From positions 124,001 through 188,000 of the forward strand of contig NZ_BAAAFQ010000004.1 in assembly GCF_039523615.1 (NCBI RefSeq): a stretch of DNA of 64,000 bases. The letters run 5' to 3'. Of the stretch, positions 43,605 through 52,050 are shown in pieces. The notes beneath the pieces are model-generated. The model saw only the letters and a program-made list of their open reading frames with translations. It did no database searches and was not told the DNA's origin. The stretch is from Psychrosphaera haliotis (GTDB taxonomy: Bacteria; Pseudomonadota; Gammaproteobacteria; Enterobacterales; Alteromonadaceae). The first letter of the stretch is position 1. Each line of letters begins with the position of its first letter. The position numbers and the translations under genes are program-made.

Positions 43605-45626
43605 CTACCTTGCTGCCTGTAATAAGGTATCAAAAGTGTCTCGAGCAACAGTAATAATTCTTGCTGCGGCTGAGTATGCTTGTTGGTATTGAATTAGATT
43701 TGCAGCTTCTTCATCTAGGTTAACGCCCTGAATACCAGCTAAACGCTGCTCGGAACCTGCCAACAATGTTTCAAATGAAGCTGTAGATATTTCTCTACTC
43801 TTTGTTTCTACACCAATAGTGGTTACTAGGTCTGCATAACTTTCAGACAAGCTATTGGTGCCGTTATCTAGGTTACGTTGAGATTGAAAATTCAACATTT
43901 CCAACATATTGGTGTTATCGCCAGGACCAAATTTTTTGGTTTCATCAAAGCCTGGGTTATCAGCGTGAACGATATCAAATACTTCACTACCCGCTAAAAC
44001 CCCTTTCAATTCAAAACGGAATCCAGCAACTGGATCGTCTATGATTTGATCGGCAGGGATTGCATTCGGTCCACTGATGACGGTACCGCCCGAGTCACGA
44101 ACCACATAGTTAGCTGCACCAGCATCAATCTCAATAGAAATTGAGTTATCCGGTAACGGCGCAGGCAGTGGAGCTGCAGGCGCTGATGCGGCAGTGAGTT
44201 CGTATAAATTAAGTTCGATATTATTTGGGTTGTTGGTGGCTGAAATGTCTAACGCATTATCGGCTGCGGCCAGCTTTTCAGGGTCTTCTAACACTCGTTC
44301 TATTGCTCTAGAGCCAGTAAGTGTTGGCCTGATCATAAAGCTGTCGCCAGCTGTTAAGTTATTAGTATCAATAGCTAAAGCAATACCTGTACCTTCCACA
44401 GCAATAGCAGTACCACCTGCCATTGTGGCAATATCAGCCGGTGTGAATTGAGTTATGACGTTACCATCCATATCAGTCATTTCGATATTGGTTCCGTCAT
44501 AATCTAAACGATAATCTTCGCCGGATAGTTCGTTAGTATTACGAATGTAAGTTTCAAATTTGGTTTCGCCTACATTGTATTGAGAGTTTAACGTTCGGCT
44601 TAATACTTCCTGAGGCTCATTTATGTCACTAAATAAATATTGACCCTGGTCGCCGTTTAAATCGCGACCCAATGTTTGTTGGCGATTAAAACTGTCAGCA
44701 AGTCCAATTGCTAACTTACCGAGTTCATTTAGTGTCGGTAAAATTAAATTATCACGAGCATCAAACAGCCCAGTTAGGGAGCCACCTGATAACTGGTCCG
44801 TAATATAAGTTTTATTTACTGTATCGGCTCGAGTAGCGACACCGATTTCAAGCTTGCTCGAATCAAATTCATTTCGCTCCACCGATAGCGGCAAAGCAAA
44901 AGAGTTTGTAACTAATGTAATCCCTTTGCCTATAGTGACATTAATTGTTCCGTCGTTACGTTTAATCGTGTCAACTTGAACCATTTCACTTAAGTTCTTA
45001 AGCAATAGGTCTCTTTTATCTAGTAAATCATTGGGTGGAAAACCACTACCACTCACCGCGTTTTCTACTTGAATTTTGCCATTAAGATTGGCAATTTCCG
45101 CAGCAATAGAGTTTATCTCTTCTATTGTTGTTGTTATTTCTTCGTTTACGGCACCAAGGTGCTGCCCTGAGATTTCTTCGTACAATGTATTAAAACGTTG
45201 CGCTACTGTTTCTGCTCTTGCAATTACTACGTTTCGGGCCGATATGATTGTTGGCTCTTCTGTTACACCATTGATGCCATCAAACATTTCCTCGAATGAG
45301 GTTGTAATGCCAGTCTCAGGATCCGCTAATAGGTTGTCCATACGTGACGCATTAACATATTTGGTATTGTTTGAATTGTATTGGCTAGCGTTAAAAATAA
45401 CTTCCTGATAATTAAAATCATTAAACGTACGAGTGATACCTGCGAGTTGTGTACCGTTGCCTAAAAAAGTACTTCTAAAAGCCAAGCCAACCGTAGATTG
45501 AGTTTCAACTCTTTGACGACTGAAACCTTCAGTGTTGACGTTGGCAATATTGTGACCTGTCGTATCAAGCCCATGCTGAGCTGCTGATAAACCAGAAACA
45601 CCTGTACCTAAAATTCCGCCAGCCAT
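43605..45626 (-). CDS. flgK: flagellar hook-associated protein FlgK
   Basis: 673 residues. The first junction protein at the hook end. N-terminal rod signature GLSAAQHGLDTTGHNIANVNTEGFSRQRVE; C-terminal ETKSREISTASFETLLAGSEQRLAGIQGVNLDEEAANLIQYQQAYSAAARII. The variable centre carries the same module as FlgL (YVVRDSGGTVISGP...FELKGVLAGSEVFDIV) and a relative ending AGDSFMIRP. The frame starts 12 bases after flgJ and 6 bases before flgL. Confidence 0.97.
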   Translation of the reverse strand: MAGGILGTGVSGLSAAQHGLDTTGHNIANVNTEGFSRQRVETQSTVGLAFRSTFLGNGTQLAGITRTFNDFNYQEVIFNASQYNSNNTKYVNASRMDNLLADPETGITTSFEEMFDGINGVTEEPTIISARNVVIARAETVAQRFNTLYEEISGQHLGAVNEEITTTIEEINSIAAEIANLNGKIQVENAVSGSGFPPNDLLDKRDLLLKNLSEMVQVDTIKRNDGTINVTIGKGITLVTNSFALPLSVERNEFDSSKLEIGVATRADTVNKTYITDQLSGGSLTGLFDARDNLILPTLNELGKLAIGLADSFNRQQTLGRDLNGDQGQYLFSDINEPQEVLSRTLNSQYNVGETKFETYIRNTNELSGEDYRLDYDGTNIEMTDMDGNVITQFTPADIATMAGGTAIAVEGTGIALAIDTNNLTAGDSFMIRPTLTGSRAIERVLEDPEKLAAADNALDISATNNPNNIELNLYELTAASAPAAPLPAPLPDNSISIEIDAGAANYVVRDSGGTVISGPNAIPADQIIDDPVAGFRFELKGVLAGSEVFDIVHADNPGFDETKKFGPGDNTNMLEMLNFQSQRNLDNGTNSLSESYADLVTTIGVETKSREISTASFETLLAGSEQRLAGIQGVNLDEEAANLIQYQQAYSAAARIITVARDTFDTLLQAAR

Positions 45627-45638
45627 TATTTATTTCCT

Positions 45639-46682
45639 CTATTCGCCATCGCTTAATTCAGAAAATTTGCCAATCATTTCTTGAAAGTTATCGCTGTTTA
45701 ATATGCCCAATATTTTATTTGCGTAATTTGGATCTGTGGCATAACCAGCGTCTTGTAGACCTTGCAAAAACTGTTCCGGATTGCTTGTTTGTTTTAATGC
45801 GGGCTCATATCTATCGTTGCTTTTTAGGAAGCTAACAAAGTCATTAAATGATTCATTCACATTGTTGTAGACACGGAATGGTTCAACTTTTTTGACCGCT
45901 ATGCCGTTTTCAAATTCTAATGTCGATTGCGCAGTTTTTGTTCCGTCCCAATCTCTATGAGCTTTTACGTTAAATAGGTTAAAACTTGAGTTACCGTCTT
46001 TGTCTTTTAATACGTGTTTCCCCCAACCAGTCTCCAATGCCGACTGAGCAATCATGACCGCTGGGTTTAAACCAATTTTTGACGCATTTTGTTTTGCATA
46101 ATCCCAAATGCTGTCAACAAACTCTTCTGGTGAATTAAAGCTAATTGAAGGCTGCTTGTTCACTTCGAGTGGTTTGTTTTGTTCATTTGACGTTGCGTTA
46201 TAAGCTTTTTCAGCACCTGCAAACAGTCGATCTTTAATTTGTTGATCATCACCTGGTAAACTAAATGTTGAGGCTTGGTTTGGCGATGTTGGACTTTTAG
46301 ATATATTTCCGACGAGTTCATCAAATCGATTATCATTTCGCAATACACCTGCATTAACGTATTTATCGTTCTCGCCACTAAGCTGGTTAACTATGATGTC
46401 TGCTAAACCAACACTGCCTTGTTCTGACATATCATTAGCTAACTGAGAGTCATACATGTCTCGAAAAAATTTAGTAGTGTTAGAGTGCATTGGGTTGCCC
46501 TCTTCGAATACTGCATTCGCTTGACGCATTGATTTAAGCATCATACCAATGAAAATGGACTCAAAATGTTGAGCAGCTTTATGAAGCGCTTCTTTATTGC
46601 CAGGATCCATTTTAGATTTGGACTTCAACTCTTGAAGACCAATCAGATCAAGCGCATTACTCGAGTTTCCAATATTATTCAT
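45639..46682 (-). CDS. flgJ: flagellar rod-cap / peptidoglycan hydrolase FlgJ
   Basis: About 347 residues, two domains. The N-terminal rod-cap domain (about residues 25-115: KEALHKAAQHFESIFIGMMLKSMRQAN) scaffolds rod assembly. The C-terminal glucosaminidase domain (about 185-345: NPAVMIAQSALETGWGKHV with the catalytic Glu, then NLFNVKAHRDWDG) opens the peptidoglycan. A Gln/Asn/Ser-rich linker joins them. The frame can begin at TTG 46712, but ATG 46682 (MNNIGNSSNALDL) gives the usual N-terminus; neither has a strong ribosome site. Confidence 0.95.
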   Translation of the reverse strand: MNNIGNSSNALDLIGLQELKSKSKMDPGNKEALHKAAQHFESIFIGMMLKSMRQANAVFEEGNPMHSNTTKFFRDMYDSQLANDMSEQGSVGLADIIVNQLSGENDKYVNAGVLRNDNRFDELVGNISKSPTSPNQASTFSLPGDDQQIKDRLFAGAEKAYNATSNEQNKPLEVNKQPSISFNSPEEFVDSIWDYAKQNASKIGLNPAVMIAQSALETGWGKHVLKDKDGNSSFNLFNVKAHRDWDGTKTAQSTLEFENGIAVKKVEPFRVYNNVNESFNDFVSFLKSNDRYEPALKQTSNPEQFLQGLQDAGYATDPNYANKILGILNSDNFQEMIGKFSELSDGE

Positions 46683-46725
46683 TGTCGTTTTTTTGACACT
46701 TTTATGCGTCAACTCAGCTATTAAA

Positions 46726-46947
46726 TTAATAATATTGAGTGTATTTCAAGTCTTGTGCCAAGAGCTTTAATACATGAATAAAAGAGTTATTGAGTTTTAG
46801 ATGTGATGTTACTGATTGTTGGGAGGTTTGATTTGGACTAAATTGGCTTTTACTTGACTGACTTTTTCTAGGCTGGCTTTTACTAGATTGGCTTTTACTC
46901 GAGTGAGCAATTGCCCGATGAGCCGATGTACTGATTCGACTCATCAT
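46726..46947 (-). CDS. possible 73-residue protein with SSKSQ repeats
   Basis: Frame between the unknown 135-residue gene and flgJ. After MMSRISTSAHRAIAH come four pentapeptides (SSKSQ, SSKSQ, PRKSQ, SSKSQ) and a mildly hydrophobic tail. The four 15-base units differ mostly at third codon positions, which suggests selection on the protein. Its ATG overlaps a TGA that ends a five-codon reading (ATG 46963, AGGAG before it), so translation could be coupled. It may equally be a decayed repeat. No family recognised. Confidence 0.35.
   Translation of the reverse strand: MMSRISTSAHRAIAHSSKSQSSKSQPRKSQSSKSQFSPNQTSQQSVTSHLKLNNSFIHVLKLLAQDLKYTQYY
46843..46902. repeat. four-copy 15-base tandem repeat
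   Basis: Units like TTGGCTTTTACTTGA in direct succession. On the minus strand they encode SSKSQ-type pentapeptides of the small frame at 46726-46947. Confidence 0.85.
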
Positions 46948-46969
46948 TGGGCGACTGGCATATGAACTC

Positions 46970-47377
46970 CTAGTGAATCATTGTGAAGAACTTAGATAAT
47001 TCCTCTTTCAACTCACCAGTTATATCACCTACAAAACATACTTTTGCACCATTTGGAACACGTGCAAATACGGTTTCAATTTGCTCAGCAATATTTTTTT
47101 CAGTGTTAATAAAGTCAGCGAAATACTCAGCTTCTGGCATTTCTTTGATATTCGTTAACGCTTCAAATGCTGCTAATCCAACAGGCGTAAATTGAATCTC
47201 ATTGTTTTCAATTACTCCACCTGATAAACAACAAAATATTTGCTTATCGCCAAACGCAACTTCATACACGTGGTATTGAAGATCATGCGCCTCGTTAATA
47301 TCTAACATCTCCAGGATAGCCTGGTTTGTTTCTTTATTTGCAGTTACGTCACTTAGCAATACTTGTGAAAATGCCAT
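46970..47377 (-). CDS. unknown protein in the flagellar basal-body operon
   Basis: 135 residues, acidic, no signal peptide or membrane helix. AAGGA lies well before the ATG, and the gene sits 32 bases after flgI and before flgJ, so it is surely cotranscribed with the ring genes. Features seen: AFGDKQIFCCLSGG in the first half and ARVPNGAKVCFVGDITGELKEELSKFFTMIH at the end, suggesting a small alpha/beta fold. I do not recognise the family. Position suggests an accessory role in flagellar or wall assembly, but that is inference. Confidence 0.75.
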   Translation of the reverse strand: MAFSQVLLSDVTANKETNQAILEMLDINEAHDLQYHVYEVAFGDKQIFCCLSGGVIENNEIQFTPVGLAAFEALTNIKEMPEAEYFADFINTEKNIAEQIETVFARVPNGAKVCFVGDITGELKEELSKFFTMIH

Positions 47378-47409
47378 CGTGTTATTCCTTCTATATATTA
47401 AATTAAAAG

Positions 47410-48504
47410 TTAAATCACAACCAATTGACCATCAATCGCTCCAGCTTGCTTTAATGCCTCTAATATAGCCATTAAATCGCCAGGCGCTGCGCCCACTTGG
47501 TTTATGGCGCGTACTAAATCATCAAGATTCGCACCAGGGTCAAAAACAAACGCTCGAGTATCATCTCTTGCGACATCTATTATTGTTTGATTTGTTACAA
47601 CTGTTTGGCCATTGGCCAATGGATTAGGTTGATCAACTTGCTGATTCTCAGCGATGGTTACCGTTAGGCTACCGTGCGTAATTGCCGCAGGTTTTAAACG
47701 AACATCTTTACCTATAACGATAGTGCCAGTTCTAGAGTTGACAATAATTTTGGCACTTGTACTCGCTGGCTGAAACTCTAAGTTTTCAATTGCTGATAAG
47801 TAGGCAACACGTTGTGAAATATCTCTTGGCGCAATAACACGCACTGATACTGAATCCATTGGCTTTGCCGTGTTTGGACCTACTAGGTTGTTGATCGTAT
47901 CTGCTAAACGTTTTGCCGACGTGAAATCTGGTTCATTTAAGTTGAAGGTAATATGGTCACCATTTCCAAAAGGCGTTGGTACTGAACGTTCAACTGTAGC
48001 GCCATTAGGAATTCGCCCAACGGTTGGTGTATTGATAACAACTTGAGAACCATCAAGACCTTCAACACCTAAACCACCTACTACAAGTGATCCTTGCGCT
48101 ACGGCATAAATGTTACCGTCTGCACCTTTCAAAAATGTTTGAATAAGCGTGCCACCTCTAAGGCTGCCTGCACTACCTATTGAGGAAACGGTAATATCGA
48201 TGTTCTGACCTGGCTTTGAAAACGCAGGCAATTCAGCATGGACTGCAACGGCCGCTACGTTTTTAATTTTTGGCTTTAAACTCGCTGGAAGTTGAATGCC
48301 AAAGTTGCCAAGCATTGCTTTAAAACTTTGCTCGGTAAATGTTGTTTGCTCTCCGGTACCCGGCAAACCAACTACTAAGCCATATCCAACCAATTGGTTT
48401 GAGCGAATGCCTTGTACAGTAGACACATCTTTAATACGAACAGCATTAACGCTTGAACTAAAAATGAGGCTAGTGCAGATTAAAACTGCTAATAAAATTT
48501 TCAT
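47410..48504 (-). CDS. flgI: flagellar P-ring protein FlgI
   Basis: 364 residues with a Sec signal (MKILLAVLICTSLIFSSSVNA). Forms the P ring in the peptidoglycan layer. Family signatures: VRIKDVSTVQGIRSNQLVGYGLVVGLPGTGEQ, MLGNFGIQLP, VVINTPTVGRIPNGATVER and the C-terminal LDDLVRAINQVGAAPGDLMAILEALKQAGAI. GGAGT precedes the ATG; nine bases after flgH. Confidence 0.98.
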   Translation of the reverse strand: MKILLAVLICTSLIFSSSVNAVRIKDVSTVQGIRSNQLVGYGLVVGLPGTGEQTTFTEQSFKAMLGNFGIQLPASLKPKIKNVAAVAVHAELPAFSKPGQNIDITVSSIGSAGSLRGGTLIQTFLKGADGNIYAVAQGSLVVGGLGVEGLDGSQVVINTPTVGRIPNGATVERSVPTPFGNGDHITFNLNEPDFTSAKRLADTINNLVGPNTAKPMDSVSVRVIAPRDISQRVAYLSAIENLEFQPASTSAKIIVNSRTGTIVIGKDVRLKPAAITHGSLTVTIAENQQVDQPNPLANGQTVVTNQTIIDVARDDTRAFVFDPGANLDDLVRAINQVGAAPGDLMAILEALKQAGAIDGQLVVI

Positions 48505-48513
48505 ATGTAACTC

Positions 48514-49239
48514 CTAAAATGGCCACATCGAACTCATGAAAAACTGAGATAACCAACCCGTTTCTTGAGCTTCTGCCAAAGAGCCTTTGCCGCTATAAGA
48601 TATGCGAGCATTCGCCACGCGAGTAGATTCAACTGTGTTATCTGATGAAACATCTTCTGATCTAACAATACCGGTTAGTCTAATAAACTCTTGCCCAGTG
48701 TTTAGCGTTAACCACTTTTCACCTCTAATTATTAAATTACCGTTTGGTAAGACTCTCAAAACATGAACCGTAATTTGACCATTCAAGCTGTTACTTTGGT
48801 CCGACTTTGCATCACCTTTAAACGTACTATCTGACTCAATGCCCATTTCCAAGGTATTACCACCAATAGTCGGCGCTAATCCGTTTAGACCTACAAGTGG
48901 CGACAAACTAGCATCGGTCTCTTTTTTAGTTTCTGTTTTTGCCGTCTTTGAAGCCTGCGTATTTTCCATCAACATGACGGTGATAATGTCACCAACTCGT
49001 CTAGCTTTAGTGTCTGAATAAAGCCCATTTGACCAACCACTATGGTATAGGCTCCCTGTCGCAACTACTTCTTCAGAAGGTATTTCTGGCATGATGGGAG
49101 CAAAAAATGGATCTTCCTCCACCACATCGTGATTCACTGCACAACCACTTAACAAGCCAATACCACCAACAAGAGACAAAACTCTTAAAACATCCTTTGT
49201 AGATTGATTTATTTGATTTAGCGAATTCGATATGTTCAT
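48514..49239 (-). CDS. flgH: flagellar L-ring lipoprotein FlgH
   Basis: 241 residues. Lipoprotein signal with lipobox LLSGC at about residues 29-33, after an unusually long hydrophilic N-terminal stretch (about 18 residues). Family core: SLYHSGWSNGLYSDTKARRVGDIITVMLMENTQASKTAKT, and GEKWLTLNTGQEFIRLTGIVRSEDV. Forms the outer-membrane ring of the basal body. GGAGT before the ATG. Confidence 0.97.
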   Translation of the reverse strand: MNISNSLNQINQSTKDVLRVLSLVGGIGLLSGCAVNHDVVEEDPFFAPIMPEIPSEEVVATGSLYHSGWSNGLYSDTKARRVGDIITVMLMENTQASKTAKTETKKETDASLSPLVGLNGLAPTIGGNTLEMGIESDSTFKGDAKSDQSNSLNGQITVHVLRVLPNGNLIIRGEKWLTLNTGQEFIRLTGIVRSEDVSSDNTVESTRVANARISYSGKGSLAEAQETGWLSQFFMSSMWPF

Positions 49240-49263
49240 AATCTGACTCCAAACATCTACCAG

Positions 49264-50052
49264 TTATAATTGCTGCGTAATAAAGCTAAGCATCTGATCA
49301 ACAGACGAAATTACTTTTGAGTTCATTTCATAAACACGCTGACTTTCAATCATGTTTACAAGTTCTTCAGTTACATTAACGTTAGACGTTTCAAGAGCGC
49401 CCTGAACAACAATTCCTAGACCATTGATTCCTGGGTTACCCTGAACAGGAGCTCCGCTTACACCAGTTTCTGTAAATAGGTTTTGACCAATTGGCTCTAA
49501 ACCAGCCGGATTAATGAAGTCACTGATAGTGAGCTGTCCGATTGCAACGCCGGCTCCCTGCCCCGGAATTTGAACCGTTACTTCACCTTGCTGTGAAATG
49601 GTTATGGACTTCGCCTCTGCAGGCACGTTCATTTCAGGTTGCAGCGCAAAACCAGCACCTGAAGTAACAATCCGACCATTTTCGTCTAACGAAAATTGAC
49701 CATTACGTGTATAGGCCAATGTTCCATCTGGACGTTGAATTTCAAAAAAGCCATCGCCTTGAATCATAAAATCTAGGCTATTGTCTGTTGTCGACATGTT
49801 ACCTTGAGAGAAGTTCTTTTGCGTTGCTACAACTTTAGTACCTGCGCCTAACATTAAACCATTCGGTAATTCGGTATCCTGAGATGAACGACCACCTGGT
49901 TGATTAATGTTTTGGTATAACAAATCTTCAAATACCGCTCTGCTTTTTTTGAAGCCAACGGTACTGGCATTCGCTAGGTTATTCGAGATAACTGCGATAT
50001 CTGTTTGTTGGGCATCTAAGCCGGTTTTACTTATCCAAAGTGCGGGATGCAT
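49264..50052 (-). CDS. flgG: flagellar distal rod protein FlgG
   Basis: 262 residues, the standard length. MHPALWISKTGLDAQQTDIAVISNNLANASTVGFKKSRAVFEDLLYQ is diagnostic, as is the C-terminal ALETSNVNVTEELVNMIESQRVYEMNSKVI. GGAGG precedes the ATG. 24 bases after flgF. Confidence 0.98.
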   Translation of the reverse strand: MHPALWISKTGLDAQQTDIAVISNNLANASTVGFKKSRAVFEDLLYQNINQPGGRSSQDTELPNGLMLGAGTKVVATQKNFSQGNMSTTDNSLDFMIQGDGFFEIQRPDGTLAYTRNGQFSLDENGRIVTSGAGFALQPEMNVPAEAKSITISQQGEVTVQIPGQGAGVAIGQLTISDFINPAGLEPIGQNLFTETGVSGAPVQGNPGINGLGIVVQGALETSNVNVTEELVNMIESQRVYEMNSKVISSVDQMLSFITQQL

Positions 50053-50076
50053 AGCCGCCTCCTCAATTAATTCTAA

Positions 50077-50844
50077 TTAAACAACTCGTAATAATGAATC
50101 TTCAGTTCTATCTATATCTTCTGCCGTCTTCATCATTTTCACCTGCATTTCATATTGACGTTGATGTGAAATCATCGACACCATTTCTTCTACAGGGTTA
50201 ACATTACTCATTTCTAAGGCACCACTAACAATCCTGATATTTGGCGAGGCTTCGCAAAAACCGCAGAGCTCATTTGACAGAACGGCGTCTTTTGAACGAA
50301 ATAAACCATCTAAACCTTTCGTTAAATCATTGTCATTTGGTGGTTCTATTACTTTTAATCGGTCAACAACTTCTAAGAAGTTTGCCGGAGCTCCTTGAGG
50401 GCGCACAGTAACGCTGCCATCAGGTCCTATCTCAACTTTTTCGACAGGCACAGGCAAAACTATGGGGCCGCCTTCACCTAAGATCGGTGTACCTTTAGCG
50501 GTCGTCAATAATCCGTCACGGGTGATTTGTAGATTACCTTCACGGGTATAGGCTTCTTCTCCGTTCTGATCTTGAACGGCTAGCCAACCTCGACCCGATA
50601 TAGCAATATCTAAGTCTCTACCCGTAGTTGCTATGGGACCGTGATGCATCTTTGAACCCGGTCTTTCTTCCATAGCAAAAACTCGAGTAGGAAGACCGTC
50701 TCCAAAGGCTTGCATTGAACGTTGTTGTTCAAAGTCAGCACGAAAGCCTGCCGTTTTAGCATTGGCTAAATTGTTGGCGTTCATAGAAACACCAATCAGG
50801 TTTTGCTTTGCACCCGACATGGATACATATAGGAGCTTATCCAT
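50077..50844 (-). CDS. flgF: flagellar proximal rod protein FlgF
   Basis: 255 residues from MDKLLYVSMSGAKQNLIGVSMNANNLANAKTAGF. A slightly longer frame starts at 50859, but GGAGG six bases before the ATG at 50844 decides the start. C-terminal rod motif ALEMSNVNPVEEMVSMISHQRQYEMQVKMM. First gene of flgF-G-H-I-orf-J-K-L, with its own sigma-54 promoter; flgBCDE are not in the window. Confidence 0.97.
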   Translation of the reverse strand: MDKLLYVSMSGAKQNLIGVSMNANNLANAKTAGFRADFEQQRSMQAFGDGLPTRVFAMEERPGSKMHHGPIATTGRDLDIAISGRGWLAVQDQNGEEAYTREGNLQITRDGLLTTAKGTPILGEGGPIVLPVPVEKVEIGPDGSVTVRPQGAPANFLEVVDRLKVIEPPNDNDLTKGLDGLFRSKDAVLSNELCGFCEASPNIRIVSGALEMSNVNPVEEMVSMISHQRQYEMQVKMMKTAEDIDRTEDSLLRVV

Positions 50845-50892
50845 TTTTGCCTCCGTCAATTGCTCGACGATTAAAATTACTTAACCAATAAA

Positions 50893-50908
50893 AGCATTAA
50901 TCGTGCCA
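50893..50908 (-). promoter_or_regulatory. sigma-54 promoter of the flgF-flgL operon
   Basis: Minus strand TGGCACGATTAATGCT: the upstream half TGGCACG is a full consensus match, and GC follows at the correct spacing. It lies about 50 bases before the flgF start. Confidence 0.92.
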
Positions 50909-50937
50909 CTGATAAAAAGTTCTTTTATAACAGTAAC

Positions 50938-51016
50938 TAAATGGAGATTTAGATATTGAGGGATCTTGATATTTGGAGCTTCGGACGTTTGGGGATTTAG
51001 AGATTTGTAGGTTGGG
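50938..51016. repeat. degenerate GATTTAGAT/GATATTTGG-type repeat
   Basis: Loose repetition of GATTTAGA, GATCTTGATATTTGG and GGGGATTTAGAGATTTG between the DUF2802 gene and the flgF promoter. Noncoding, decayed. Confidence 0.45.
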
Positions 51017-51046
51017 TAAAAGGTACTACTTTACTAAAACGAATCG

Positions 51047-51508
51047 TTAAGCAGTTTTTGTTTGTTTCTGCATCGCTATCAGTAATTCAGCTTCAGCGCG
51101 TGATATTTCACACTCTTGAATGACTTCTTCTAATTCCGCACCTAACTCAATCATCTTTTTAGCGCGAGTATAGAGTGGGTTAGGTTCGTGATTTTGCTCC
51201 AACATCAATATTTTGTTGCTCAGCTCTGTAATCACATCTAATTGTTGCTGTTGATTTGTTTGTAACTGAGAAATAAGTTGTTGTAGGTATTCTTTGTGTT
51301 GTTCGGACTTTGAATGCAGTAGCTGCGTGCTATCGAGCTTTTGTTTGATTTGCTTAAGAGACTCACCTTGCAAGCTAAAAACACTGTTTAATTGTTGAAA
51401 TTCTTTTGTATGACTTGCGGATTGTTGACGATGGCGTGAAAAAAGAACCAGTATTGCAATTACACAACATACTAGTACCCCAGATAATACTCCTATCCAC
51501 ACCATCAT
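51047..51508 (-). CDS. DUF2802 membrane-anchored coiled-coil protein
   Basis: 153 residues. One N-terminal membrane helix (about residues 4-24), a Gln-rich coiled coil (about 30-105) and a C-terminal helical domain (LYTRAKKMIELGAELEEVIQECEISRAEAELLI) typical of the DUF2802 family. That tail resembles a helix-turn-helix found also in other motility proteins. It ends the chemotaxis operon after cheW, as in Vibrio and Shewanella. Function unknown. Confidence 0.85.
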   Translation of the reverse strand: MMVWIGVLSGVLVCCVIAILVLFSRHRQQSASHTKEFQQLNSVFSLQGESLKQIKQKLDSTQLLHSKSEQHKEYLQQLISQLQTNQQQQLDVITELSNKILMLEQNHEPNPLYTRAKKMIELGAELEEVIQECEISRAEAELLIAMQKQTKTA

Positions 51509-51529
51509 TACTACTCTCTACTAAAACTG

Positions 51530-52024
51530 CTAGATGTCTGAGATTTCATCCCACTCTTCATCTGTCATTAACTTATTCAAGTCTACCAAGATAAGAAGCT
51601 CGCCACTGCGATTACTTACACCTTGGATAAACTTAGCACTTTCATCTGTACCTACATTTGGTGCGCTATCAATTTCTGATGTTTTTAGGTAAACAACTTC
51701 TGCAACGCTATCAACTAGAATACCGATTACTTGCTTGTCTGACTCAATAATAACAATTCTTGAATTATCACTTACTTCGCCATTAGACAAACCAAACCTA
51801 GCTCGGGTATCAATTACCGTTACAACGTTACCACGAAGATTTATGATGCCTAAAACGTATTCTGGGGCACCTGGTACAGGAGCTATTTCTGTATAGCGCA
51901 ATACTTCTTGAACTTGCATTACGTTAATACCATAAGTTTCGTCTTCTAAACGAAATGTAACCCACTGCAACACTTCGTCGTTGCCATCTGTTAGTTTACT
52001 AACTGGGGCTCTTTCTTCACTCAT
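51530..52024 (-). CDS. cheW: chemotaxis coupling protein CheW
   Basis: 164 residues. Links receptors to CheA. Core motifs: TFRLEDETYGINVMQVQEVLRYTEIAPVPGAPEYVLGIINLRGNVVTVIDTRARFGL and ILVDSVAEVVYLKTSEID. AGGAG precedes the ATG. Directly downstream of parP. Confidence 0.97.
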   Translation of the reverse strand: MSEERAPVSKLTDGNDEVLQWVTFRLEDETYGINVMQVQEVLRYTEIAPVPGAPEYVLGIINLRGNVVTVIDTRARFGLSNGEVSDNSRIVIIESDKQVIGILVDSVAEVVYLKTSEIDSAPNVGTDESAKFIQGVSNRSGELLILVDLNKLMTDEEWDEISDI

Positions 52025-52050
52025 GTGAGCAACTCCTAAATTGAATAACT

